Origin: UBA7985 sp002690455
GTDB lineage: Bacteria; Pseudomonadota; Alphaproteobacteria; UBA7985
Assembly (NCBI GenBank): GCA_965662775.1
Contig: CBFIIW010000003.1
Span: 62,001 to 126,000, forward strand
Length of the DNA stretch: 64,000 bases
Reading direction: 5' to 3'
Shown here: positions 1-7,316 of the stretch, piece by piece
How positions within the stretch are numbered: position 1 is the first letter of the stretch
Layout: every line of letters starts with the position of its first letter
Position numbers and translations under genes: made by a program
Notes under the pieces: model-generated
Told to the model about the DNA's origin: nothing
The model's database searches: none
The model's input: the letters and a program-made list of their open reading frames with translations, nothing else

Positions 1-37
1 ACGAGGGCTTAATTGAAACAAGGGAGCATGTCAGCTG

Positions 38-1081
38 ATGCATATTCTTCTGGTAAGCGATGCTTGGCATCCGCAGATCAACGGTGTGGTACGGACGCTC
101 GACACCACCCGGGGGATCGTCGAGCAAAAGGGTCATACCTTCAGCCGGATCACCCCTGATCAATTCCAGATCAACATGCCGATGCCGATGTACAAGGAAA
201 TCGGACTGGCGTTGTTCTGGCCCGGTGAGGTGAGCCGTCGGATCAAGGCCATTATCCAGGAGAAGGGCGCCATCGACGCCATCCACGTTGCGACCGAAGG
301 CCCGCTGGGCATGGCGGCGCGCTCGTTCTGTCAGCGCAATAAGATCCCCTTCACCACGTCTTTTCACACCAAGCTTGCCGAGTACATCAACGAACGCACG
401 GGGCTTCCCGCGCGCTGGCTTTGGCGTTGGCTGGAGTGGTTTCATCGCCCGGCTCAACGAGTTCTTGTCACCAATCAGGGAATGGCGGACGAGTTGGCTG
501 AATTTGGCATCAAGCACACACACCTTTGGCCGCGTGGTGTTGATCTGGAATTATTCCATCCGTCAAAGAAGCCCTCTCAGCACGTGCAAGGCCTGCAGCG
601 TCCAGTCTTTGCATACGTCGGCCGGGTTGCAGTCGAGAAAAATATCGAATCCTTTCTGAAGCTGGATTTGCCGGGGACGAAGATGATCGTTGGCTCTGGT
701 CCTTCCTATGGTTCACTGAAGGCTAAATATACCGACGCTGTCTTTACTGGCCCGCTGCACGGGGACGTGCTGGCCGCGGCCTATGCGGACGCTGACGTGT
801 TTGTCTTCCCCTCGAAGACTGATACTTTCGGGCTCGTACTGCTCGAAGCCTGCGCGGCCGGAACGCCGGTCGCTGCCTTCCCTGTGACGGGGCCGAAAGA
901 CGTCATCACCGATCCGAATGTCGGTACGTTGAGCGAAGATTTACAGGCGGCCTGTCTCACGTCGCTTGAGTTGTCCTCAACAGCGGCCCGGACCTATGCA
1001 GAACGCTTTTCGTGGGATGCTGCGACGCAGACTTTCCTCGATGCGCTAGAGCGGACTTCGGTGACCGGCCACGAGGACTGA
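38..1081 (+). CDS. GT4-family glycosyltransferase
   Basis: This looks like a cytoplasmic retaining glycosyltransferase of the GT4 (GT-B fold) group that includes SqdX/MgtA-type glycolipid and mannosyl transferases. The N-terminus MHILLVSDAWHPQINGVVRT is the typical glycine-rich first strand and loop of the acceptor domain. Near residues 258-281 the donor-binding stretch SKTDTFGLVLLEACAAG carries the D/E-x7-E motif. At 347 residues the length is normal for a complete enzyme. The ATG at 38 follows a GGGAG sequence. The acceptor and sugar donor cannot be read from sequence; lipid or envelope sugar transfer is an inference from the family. An inverted repeat lies just downstream. Confidence 0.85.
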   Translation: MHILLVSDAWHPQINGVVRTLDTTRGIVEQKGHTFSRITPDQFQINMPMPMYKEIGLALFWPGEVSRRIKAIIQEKGAIDAIHVATEGPLGMAARSFCQRNKIPFTTSFHTKLAEYINERTGLPARWLWRWLEWFHRPAQRVLVTNQGMADELAEFGIKHTHLWPRGVDLELFHPSKKPSQHVQGLQRPVFAYVGRVAVEKNIESFLKLDLPGTKMIVGSGPSYGSLKAKYTDAVFTGPLHGDVLAAAYADADVFVFPSKTDTFGLVLLEACAAGTPVAAFPVTGPKDVITDPNVGTLSEDLQAACLTSLELSSTAARTYAERFSWDAATQTFLDALERTSVTGHED

Positions 1082-1105
1082 TGGTTACATTACCGCTGCC
1101 GGTCT

Positions 1106-1139
1106 GACTGACGGGCGGTGGATCGTCAGCCCGTCAGTC
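1106..1139 (+). terminator. Inverted repeat, probable terminator after the GT4 gene
   Basis: An 11-bp perfect inverted repeat (GACTGACGGGC at 1106-1116 and its complement at 1129-1139) sits 25 bases after the glycosyltransferase stop. The T-run after it is weak (cttcagttt), so it may be an inefficient terminator or an mRNA-stabilising hairpin. Confidence 0.5.
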
Positions 1140-1195
1140 CTTCAGTTTATTCGGCTTTCGGTTGAGCGGTTGGGTTTCATCCATTTTCGGATGCG

Positions 1196-1462
1196 CTAGC
1201 CTAATAGAATGGTTCGCCGGTCCATGCGATGAGCGACTTCAGCGATTTCGTAACGCACCTGAGCATTGCCCGTGGACTGGAACGACAGCGCGCGCCATTT
1301 GCTCATAGCTTCATCGTGGGACCGGAAGGGTCCATGGATCTGGTTAGATCGAGTCAGGACCTCCTCAAACGAGGTATCGGTGAATTCACCACCGATGACG
1401 TAGAAGAACGTCTTGTCCGCTTGAGCCTCGGGTTGAGGCCGGTTCGCAGCGGGTGCTTGCAT
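1196..1462 (-). CDS. DUF4170 domain protein
   Basis: This is an 88-residue protein with the DUF4170 pattern: an aromatic start FFYVIGGEFTDTSFEEV (about residues 19-35), then a GPF-shSHDEAMSKWRA segment and a VRYEI end strand. DUF4170 proteins are small, soluble and essentially alphaproteobacterial; no biochemical function is established. The ATG at 1462 is preceded by a GGAG ribosome-binding site about 8 bases upstream. It lies 109 bases downstream of aceA on the same strand, so it may be co-transcribed, but no functional link is known. Confidence 0.75.
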   Translation of the reverse strand: MQAPAANRPQPEAQADKTFFYVIGGEFTDTSFEEVLTRSNQIHGPFRSHDEAMSKWRALSFQSTGNAQVRYEIAEVAHRMDRRTILLG

Positions 1463-1571
1463 GGTCGGGTCTCCAGTACTCTTGTGGTGGGGCCTTAAGC
1501 CCGATCCCGAAGGACCGGGCAGAACGAGGCGGGGTGGGATCGATTAGGTTTGCTGTTGTTTTCGTTTGGGA

Positions 1572-2897
1572 TCAGGATGCGGCGGCGCGTACGTCGAACT
1601 GTTCTTCTTCGGTGGAGCCGGTAAGCGCCGTTACAGAAGATGTCCCGCCCTGGATGGTGGTAGTGACATCATCGAAGTAGCCAGCGCCCACTTCTTGCTG
1701 GTGAGAAACAAAGGTGTAACCTCGGTCCGCATCGGCGAATTCCTGCTCCTGCAACTCCACGTATGCCGACATACCGCGCGCAGCGTAGTCGTTGGCGAGC
1801 CTGAACATCGAATTCCACATGGCGTGAATCCCGGCCAGTGTGATGAACTGGTAGCGATAGCCCATAGCCGCCAGTTCAGTCTGGAACTTGGCGATGGTCG
1901 CGTCGTCCAGATTGCGCTTCCAATTGAATGACGGTGAGCAATTGTAGGACAAGAGCTGGTCCGGATATTCCTTCTTGATGGCTTCGGCGAAGCGGCGGGC
2001 TTCGTCGAGGTCGGGCGTCGCTGTCTCACACCAGATCAGGTCGGCGTACGGAGCGTAGGCCAGACCTCGGGCAATCGCCTGATCCAGACCGGGGTTGGTG
2101 ACAAAGAAGCCTTCGGACGTGCGCTCGCCAGTGACGAAAGGCGCATCGTAGGGATCAACGTCGGAGGTGATCAGGTTGGCGGCATTCGCGTCGGTCCGCG
2201 CCAGGATGATCGTGTCCGTTCCCAGCACGTCGGAGGCAAGACGCGCTGAGACCAGCTTTTGCACGGCCTCCTGGGTTGGAACCAACACTTTACCACCCAT
2301 GTGACCACACTTTTTCACTGAAGCGAGTTGGTCTTCGAAATGAACACCGGCCGCACCGGCGGAAATCAGGCCCTTAGCCAGCTCAAAGGCGTTAAGGACG
2401 CCGCCAAAACCAGCCTCTGCGTCGGCAACAATAGGAAGGAAGTAGTCAATACCGCCCTCGTCTTCCGGGCTGACGCCCTTGGCCCACTGGATTTCATCAG
2501 CGCGGATGAAGGCGTTATTGATCCGCTCGACCACGGCTGGAACTGAGTTCACCGGATAAAGTGACTGATCCGGATACATGGTTGGAGCAGTGTTGGCGTC
2601 AGCAGCCACCTGCCAGCCTGAAAGGTAAATGGCTTCGATGCCGGCTTTAGCCTGTTGAACCGCCTGACCGCCAGTTAAGGCACCCAGACAGCGAACAGCC
2701 TGATCATCGCCTTCGCGATTGACCATGTCCCAGAGCTTCCTCGCACCATTGCGGGCCAAAGTGTTCTCACGCTGCATAGAGCCGCGCAACCGCACAACGT
2801 CCTCGGCCGAGTAGCCGCGCTTGACGTTGGCCCAGCGTGTATTGCTGGCCCAGTCCTTCTGGAGGTCGAGGATCTGTTGCTTCCGATTGCTGGTCAT
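1572..2897 (-). CDS. aceA: Isocitrate lyase
   Basis: Isocitrate lyase splits isocitrate into glyoxylate and succinate, the first step of the glyoxylate shunt used for growth on acetate and fatty acids. The catalytic signature KKCGHMGGK is at residues 195-203 with active-site Cys197, preceded by the Mg-binding region ADAEAGFGG (about 158-166) and followed by the RTDANAANL stretch. At 441 residues it is the usual bacterial length. It is divergent from a ScfR/RamB-type regulator (start 3199) across about 300 bases that contain a TTTGCAAA-type direct repeat, so acetate- or acyl-CoA-responsive control is likely. Malate synthase is not in this window. Confidence 0.97.
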   Translation of the reverse strand: MTSNRKQQILDLQKDWASNTRWANVKRGYSAEDVVRLRGSMQRENTLARNGARKLWDMVNREGDDQAVRCLGALTGGQAVQQAKAGIEAIYLSGWQVAADANTAPTMYPDQSLYPVNSVPAVVERINNAFIRADEIQWAKGVSPEDEGGIDYFLPIVADAEAGFGGVLNAFELAKGLISAGAAGVHFEDQLASVKKCGHMGGKVLVPTQEAVQKLVSARLASDVLGTDTIILARTDANAANLITSDVDPYDAPFVTGERTSEGFFVTNPGLDQAIARGLAYAPYADLIWCETATPDLDEARRFAEAIKKEYPDQLLSYNCSPSFNWKRNLDDATIAKFQTELAAMGYRYQFITLAGIHAMWNSMFRLANDYAARGMSAYVELQEQEFADADRGYTFVSHQQEVGAGYFDDVTTTIQGGTSSVTALTGSTEEEQFDVRAAAS

Positions 2898-3132
2898 GAT
2901 GCGTTTCCTATGTCTTGCGTCATTGGTCGAGTTTTGCCGCTTGCGATACGGCTGAGCGAAAAAGAGATTGAGAGACGGATGGAGTAAGGGAGTGAGTTGT
3001 TGAGAAGGAGGAGGACAGAGAAAATGTCAGTCGGTTGGGTGTCGGTGTGAATTTGCAGCCGATGCATGAGCTGCGGCGTTTCAACGCAATAGTGCCAAGA
3101 CAGCGCGGGACCGTCCCCCGTGGTTGAGTCTG

Positions 3133-3150
3133 TTTGCAAAGATTTACAAA
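3133..3150. promoter_or_regulatory. Candidate ScfR/RamB operator between aceA and its regulator
   Basis: TTTGCAAA at 3133-3140 is followed after two bases by TTTACAAA at 3143-3150, a direct and near-palindromic repeat one helical turn apart. RamB of Corynebacterium and PccR of Rhodobacter, members of the same regulator family, bind sites built on TTTGCAAA. The pair lies about 50 bases upstream of the regulator start and about 235 bases from the aceA start. The rest of the 2898-3198 intergenic region shows no gene. The role is inferred, not shown. Confidence 0.55.
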
Positions 3151-3198
3151 CAAAAATGCTGAATACATGTTAATAATTTTCTGCTAAGGTCTGTGCCC

Positions 3199-4563
3199 AT
3201 GGCAGCAGAACGCAAACTCTTCATTGGTCATAAGTTGCGCCGCCTCCGCCGCGAAGAGGGCGTAACCCAGGCTCAGATGGCGCATGACCTCGGTATTTCC
3301 GCCGCTTACCTGAACCTAATCGAGCACAACCAGCGCCCGATTACGGTTAACGTCCTGCTGCGCTTGGGCGATGCCTTTGGTGTCAATATTCAGGAATTCG
3401 CTCTCGACGACAGTGACGCTCAGTCTGGCCGACTGCGTGAGGTGTTATCTGATCCGCTGTTCGCCGAACTCGACCTGACGCGGCAGGATCTGCGCGAGGC
3501 CGTCGAACGCGTGCCGATGATTGCAGAGGCGCTGCAACTCCTCTACGCCCGGTATCAGTCTGGTGGTGTTGGGCAGACAGATTCAGCAGCGGCACTGTCA
3601 GGCGGCTTGCTCGTGCGCCCTACGGAAGTAGACGAATTGCTCGACGTGCTCGAAGACAGGCACAACCATTTTCCTCAGTTGGAGACGGCCGCCGAAGCAC
3701 TTTCTACAGAGGCCGGCTTGCGTCAAACGCATCTGGAAGCTGACCTCAGTCGATATCTGGCCGAATCGCACGGGCACGTCGTCCGCTCTATGCCAGCCGG
3801 TGTAATGGAAACCGCGGCCTTTCGGCACGATCTGCATGGCAAGCGGCTGATTTTCAATGAACTCGCCCCACCCGAAAGCCGGGTCTTTGCACTCGGATTG
3901 ACCGTGGCTGAGCTGGCGTTGCGCGATCAGATGCTGTCCCTAATCGACGGTATGGGTATCCGGCAGGCCGGTAGTGCTGCCATGATGCTGGCGGCGCTGA
4001 AGGGCTACTTTGCTGCTGCGGTGATGATGCCTTATGCGCGCTTTGCCGAGGCTGCGCTGGAAACCCGCCACGATCTGGATATTCTACAGGCCCGTTTTGG
4101 TACCAGCTTTGAGCAGGTGGCCCACCGGTTGACTTCGTTGCAACGACCTGGCGCGCGGGCCGTGCCCTTCTTCATGCTGCGCATGGACGCGGCCGGCAAC
4201 GTGTCAAAGCGGTTCAGTGCAGGCGGGTTCCCGATCTCACGCTATGGGGGTGCGTGTCCGGCGTGGTCGGTGGTCAGTGCCGACCAGCACCCCGGTAACC
4301 TTGGTGTGGATAAAGTGCAGATGCCCGATGGTGGCACGTTTCTGACGCTGGCCAAGTCCATCCGAAAGGGCCTGCCGCAGGCTGGTCGGGCGCAGCGTCG
4401 TCTGACGGTCGTACTTGGTTGTTCTTATGAATTCGCGGAGCACGTGGTCTACGCGGATGGTCTGGATGGTCGCGATCCGGCACCCATTGGCACGAACTGT
4501 CGCTTGTGCCCCCGGACGCGATGCGAGCACCGCGCTTTTCCGGCGTCCACAACCATCCGCTAG
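3199..4563 (+). CDS. ScfR/RamB-family short-chain acyl-CoA regulator
   Basis: This is a DNA-binding regulator with three parts: an N-terminal XRE-type helix-turn-helix (GHKLRRLRREEGVTQAQMAH, then LGISAAYLNLIEHNQRP), a central IrrE/ImmA-like segment, and the C-terminal DUF2083 domain ending in a cysteine cluster (NCRLCPRTRCEHRAFP). Relatives (RamB, PccR, MccR) control acetate, propionate or glyoxylate-shunt genes and appear to sense acyl-CoA. The ATG at 3199 is preferred; a GTG at 3193 in the same frame is possible. Being divergent from aceA, it most likely regulates isocitrate lyase and itself; whether it activates or represses cannot be read here. Confidence 0.88.
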   Translation: MAAERKLFIGHKLRRLRREEGVTQAQMAHDLGISAAYLNLIEHNQRPITVNVLLRLGDAFGVNIQEFALDDSDAQSGRLREVLSDPLFAELDLTRQDLREAVERVPMIAEALQLLYARYQSGGVGQTDSAAALSGGLLVRPTEVDELLDVLEDRHNHFPQLETAAEALSTEAGLRQTHLEADLSRYLAESHGHVVRSMPAGVMETAAFRHDLHGKRLIFNELAPPESRVFALGLTVAELALRDQMLSLIDGMGIRQAGSAAMMLAALKGYFAAAVMMPYARFAEAALETRHDLDILQARFGTSFEQVAHRLTSLQRPGARAVPFFMLRMDAAGNVSKRFSAGGFPISRYGGACPAWSVVSADQHPGNLGVDKVQMPDGGTFLTLAKSIRKGLPQAGRAQRRLTVVLGCSYEFAEHVVYADGLDGRDPAPIGTNCRLCPRTRCEHRAFPASTTIR

Positions 4564-4798
4564 GGCCGTATTTTTACCATGCGACTGATTTATTTTTTTG
4601 CATGAATCAAATCAGCGTCGCGGCTAAAGCTGCCCAGTCGCTTTTGCAACAGATATGGAATGCGAAAGAAAGCATTGGGCGGGGCAGAACTAACCCTGCG
4701 GCCCGGTCAATCCGTGCTTTCAATCAGGCGTGTTCTACGGTTCTCAACTGGCGTCCTGTTACCACCACCACAGGGGGCGCCTTACGGGAGTTGTGGTC
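4564..4798. other. Non-coding gap between the ScfR-type gene and the DMT gene
   Basis: No credible gene is visible. The start is T-rich (runs at about 4570 and 4591), which may end transcription of the regulator gene, and the right end holds the ribosome-binding site of the next gene (GGGAG at 4786-4790). Confidence 0.5.
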
Positions 4799-5773
4799 AT
4801 GACAAGCACGGTCAGCGCCAATCGGCCGACCGCCCCTCTGCTAATGCTGCTTGGGGGCCTTTTCCTATTCTCTATTCAGGACGTCCTGGTCTCTGACCTG
4901 ACGCAACGTTATCCAGTGCACGAGATTGTTTTCGTGCGCAGCCTCGTGAACATCTGGCCTCTGATCCTGCTCAGCTTTGCTTTTGATCAGGGCAAGAACA
5001 TGCAGATTACAAAATTCTGGCAGCTGTTCCTGCGCGGGGGGCTGCTCTCGCTGTCCTACACCGCTTACTATCTGGCGCTGGCTGGGCTGGATTTTGCGCA
5101 GGCGACCTCGTTGTATTTTACTGCACCACTGTTCATCACTTTCCTCAGCTGGGTCACAACTCGGGTGCCGATTGGCTGGCGCCGTCTGACCGGGGTCATC
5201 ATTGGGCTGGTTGGGGTGCTCTTTATCGTCAAACCAGGCGTGGGGGAGATTCCCCTATTGCCTGCGCTCATGGCGGTGGCCTCGGCGTTCTTCTATGCGC
5301 TGTCCGCGCTGATGACAAATTGGCTGGGCCGCACCGAGTCAACAACGGTACAGTCGGTCACATTCGTGATTATGAACTTGATTATCGGCGCGCTGTTCTG
5401 GGCTATTTTTGGAGAGGGCTGGGCAGTCGATCATGCGCCCGAAGGGCTGGAAGTTCTGCTCAAAGCGTGGGTCTGGCCGACCCGTACAGACGTGCTGATT
5501 ATGGTGGGTATCGGGCTGGGCTCCGCTATTGGCTTTATCATGCTGACGGCTGCCTACCGCAATCTTGAACCTTCGTTTGCCGCTCCGTTTGAATACTGCT
5601 TGCTGGGCTACAACCTTCTGTGGGGCTTGTTGCTGTTCCGGCAGGTGCCGGACGTCCTGACGCTAATCGGAATCGCCATTATCGTCAGTTCAGGTTTGTT
5701 CGTGCTTTACCGCGAGGGCGAGCGGCGGCAGTCGCTGGTCCAACGCCTGTTCCGTCCACGGCGGGTCAGATAA
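4799..5773 (+). CDS. DMT-family (EamA) membrane transporter
   Basis: This is an inner-membrane protein of about 324 residues with roughly ten hydrophobic helices arranged as two EamA repeats, the layout of drug/metabolite transporters that usually export small solutes. The first helix begins PLLMLLGGLFLFSIQDVLVS and the second repeat starts near ALMAVASAFFYALSALMT. The ATG at 4799 is chosen because GGGAG lies 8 bases upstream and the first helix follows immediately; an upstream in-frame ATG at 4730 would add a non-conserved hydrophilic stretch. Substrate is unknown. It is 102 bases upstream of a TauE/SafE permease gene on the same strand. Confidence 0.85.
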   Translation: MTSTVSANRPTAPLLMLLGGLFLFSIQDVLVSDLTQRYPVHEIVFVRSLVNIWPLILLSFAFDQGKNMQITKFWQLFLRGGLLSLSYTAYYLALAGLDFAQATSLYFTAPLFITFLSWVTTRVPIGWRRLTGVIIGLVGVLFIVKPGVGEIPLLPALMAVASAFFYALSALMTNWLGRTESTTVQSVTFVIMNLIIGALFWAIFGEGWAVDHAPEGLEVLLKAWVWPTRTDVLIMVGIGLGSAIGFIMLTAAYRNLEPSFAAPFEYCLLGYNLLWGLLLFRQVPDVLTLIGIAIIVSSGLFVLYREGERRQSLVQRLFRPRRVR

Positions 5774-5875
5774 GCCCCCCCGGGTGCTTGGCAAGCATTG
5801 CCTCTCTGGCCTATCGCTAGAGGCGACGGAACGCGCGGGATGGACCTGCCGTGTTCAAGGCGAAGGGGCCCAACC

Positions 5876-6715
5876 GTGTTTCTTGATATTCCGATTGCCG
5901 ATGTCCTGTTCTTTGCTGCTGTTCTGACCGGCGGCGCTGTGGTCGCAGGCTTCATCGCGGGCTTGTTCGGTGTCGGGGGTGGTATTGTTATGGTGCCGAT
6001 CCTCACGGAGCTGTTTGGCCTTGGCTTGCGGGGGTCCGATCCGATACACGCACAGCACCTCGCTGTGGGGACTTCGTTGGCTATCATCATCCCTACCTCG
6101 CTGGTTTCAGCGCAGACCCATTATCGCTCTGGCAAAATTGAGATGCGGTTGTTGCGTCAGTACCTGCCGTTTGTCGTCATCGGCGTGGTTGCTGGGCTCG
6201 GGCTGGCGCGTGTACTCGATGCCTCCGGGCTGATGCTGGTCTTTGGGGTGATAGCGTTGGTGGTAGGCTTGTATCAGTTTTTTGCGTCGCCCAATCTCAC
6301 ACTGCGATCAACACTGCCCGGTGCTCCAGTGCCACAGGCTGCGGGCCTGTTCATCGGCAGCACCTCGACGCTCATGGGTATTGGCGGTGGGGTCACAAAC
6401 AACGTTTTCATGTCGCTCTGCGGTGTCGACATCAAGCGCGCGATTGCCACCTCGGCGGGGGTTGGTGTGATCATCTCGCTACCCGCAGCCTTGGGCTTCA
6501 TGTCCATCGGATGGGGGCAGCCAGGTCTGCCTCCGTTGTCGTTGGGGTATGTGAACCTGATCGCCCTGGCGCTCATGATTCCCTTTACCATCTATATGGC
6601 ACCGATTGGCGCACGGCTGACTCACCGGCTGGACAGCCGTCTGACCAAGCGCCTGTTCAGCCTATTCCTCATTATTGTCGCGTTGCGTACCTTCTGGAAG
6701 GTATTGTTCGCCTGA
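5876..6715 (+). CDS. TauE/SafE-family sulfite/anion permease
   Basis: This is an inner-membrane permease of about 279 residues with seven to eight hydrophobic helices. The family hallmark GLFGVGGGIVMVPIL is near the N-terminus and is echoed in the second half by GSTSTLMGIGGGVTNNV. Family members move sulfite, sulfoacetate or other anions, usually outward; the substrate here is not determinable. GTG at 5876 is favoured as start (AAGGGG 7 bases upstream, first helix right after), although in-frame ATGs at 5798 and 5840 exist. It is followed after 88 bases by an Lrp-type regulator gene that could control it. Confidence 0.85.
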   Translation: MFLDIPIADVLFFAAVLTGGAVVAGFIAGLFGVGGGIVMVPILTELFGLGLRGSDPIHAQHLAVGTSLAIIIPTSLVSAQTHYRSGKIEMRLLRQYLPFVVIGVVAGLGLARVLDASGLMLVFGVIALVVGLYQFFASPNLTLRSTLPGAPVPQAAGLFIGSTSTLMGIGGGVTNNVFMSLCGVDIKRAIATSAGVGVIISLPAALGFMSIGWGQPGLPPLSLGYVNLIALALMIPFTIYMAPIGARLTHRLDSRLTKRLFSLFLIIVALRTFWKVLFA

Positions 6716-6803
6716 GCCGACACATGGCGGCTGACCGGCCCTCAGACTTGCCATTTTGTGGGAAAATCTGCGAATATCGCGAGCAAAATCAGAAGGGATT
6801 GGG

Positions 6804-7265
6804 ATGACAGCCGAACTTGACAGTATAGATCGCTCGATTTTGACGGCGTTGCAGCGGGATAGTCGCCTGTCGATGGCAGAACTGGGGGAGCGTGTTGGCC
6901 TCTCGTCCTCGGCCTGTCACCGCCGCGTGTTGCAGCTGCAGAAAGCAGGGGTGATCGAAGGCTATGCGGCTCGCCTCAGCCCGAAGTCACTGGGCCTTGA
7001 TCTGCACTTCATCGTCGATGTGTCGCTGGTGTCGCAGGCAGAAGAAGATCTTGAAGCTTTCGAACGTGCCGCCCGTGATAATTCTTCTGTGCTGGAATGT
7101 TACCTCATGGCCGGTCGTGCCGACTATTCATTGCGGGTTTCAGCACGGGACACCGGGCACTATGAGGAAGTTCACCGCCAAATCGCTCATATGCCGGGCG
7201 TGACGCAGATCGAGTCAAAACTGATCCTGCGGGAAGTTAAAAAGTGGATGGGCTACAAGGTCTGA
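6804..7265 (+). CDS. Lrp/AsnC-family transcriptional regulator
   Basis: This 153-residue regulator has the family layout: an N-terminal winged HTH (DSIDRSILTALQRDSRLSMA, then ERVGLSSSACHRRV) and a C-terminal RAM ligand domain (about residues 65-145, with YLMAGRADYSLRV). Such proteins bind amino acids and form octamers that switch amino-acid metabolism or transport genes. The ATG at 6804 follows AAGGGATTGGG, a good ribosome-binding site; longer in-frame starts (6756) would precede the conserved domain with non-conserved sequence. It lies directly after the TauE/SafE permease, which may be its target. The ligand is unknown. Confidence 0.9.
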   Translation: MTAELDSIDRSILTALQRDSRLSMAELGERVGLSSSACHRRVLQLQKAGVIEGYAARLSPKSLGLDLHFIVDVSLVSQAEEDLEAFERAARDNSSVLECYLMAGRADYSLRVSARDTGHYEEVHRQIAHMPGVTQIESKLILREVKKWMGYKV

Positions 7266-7316
7266 TCGTCGGAACGAACTGACCCTGCAGCCCAGATTTT
7301 CCCACACGACACCCGC

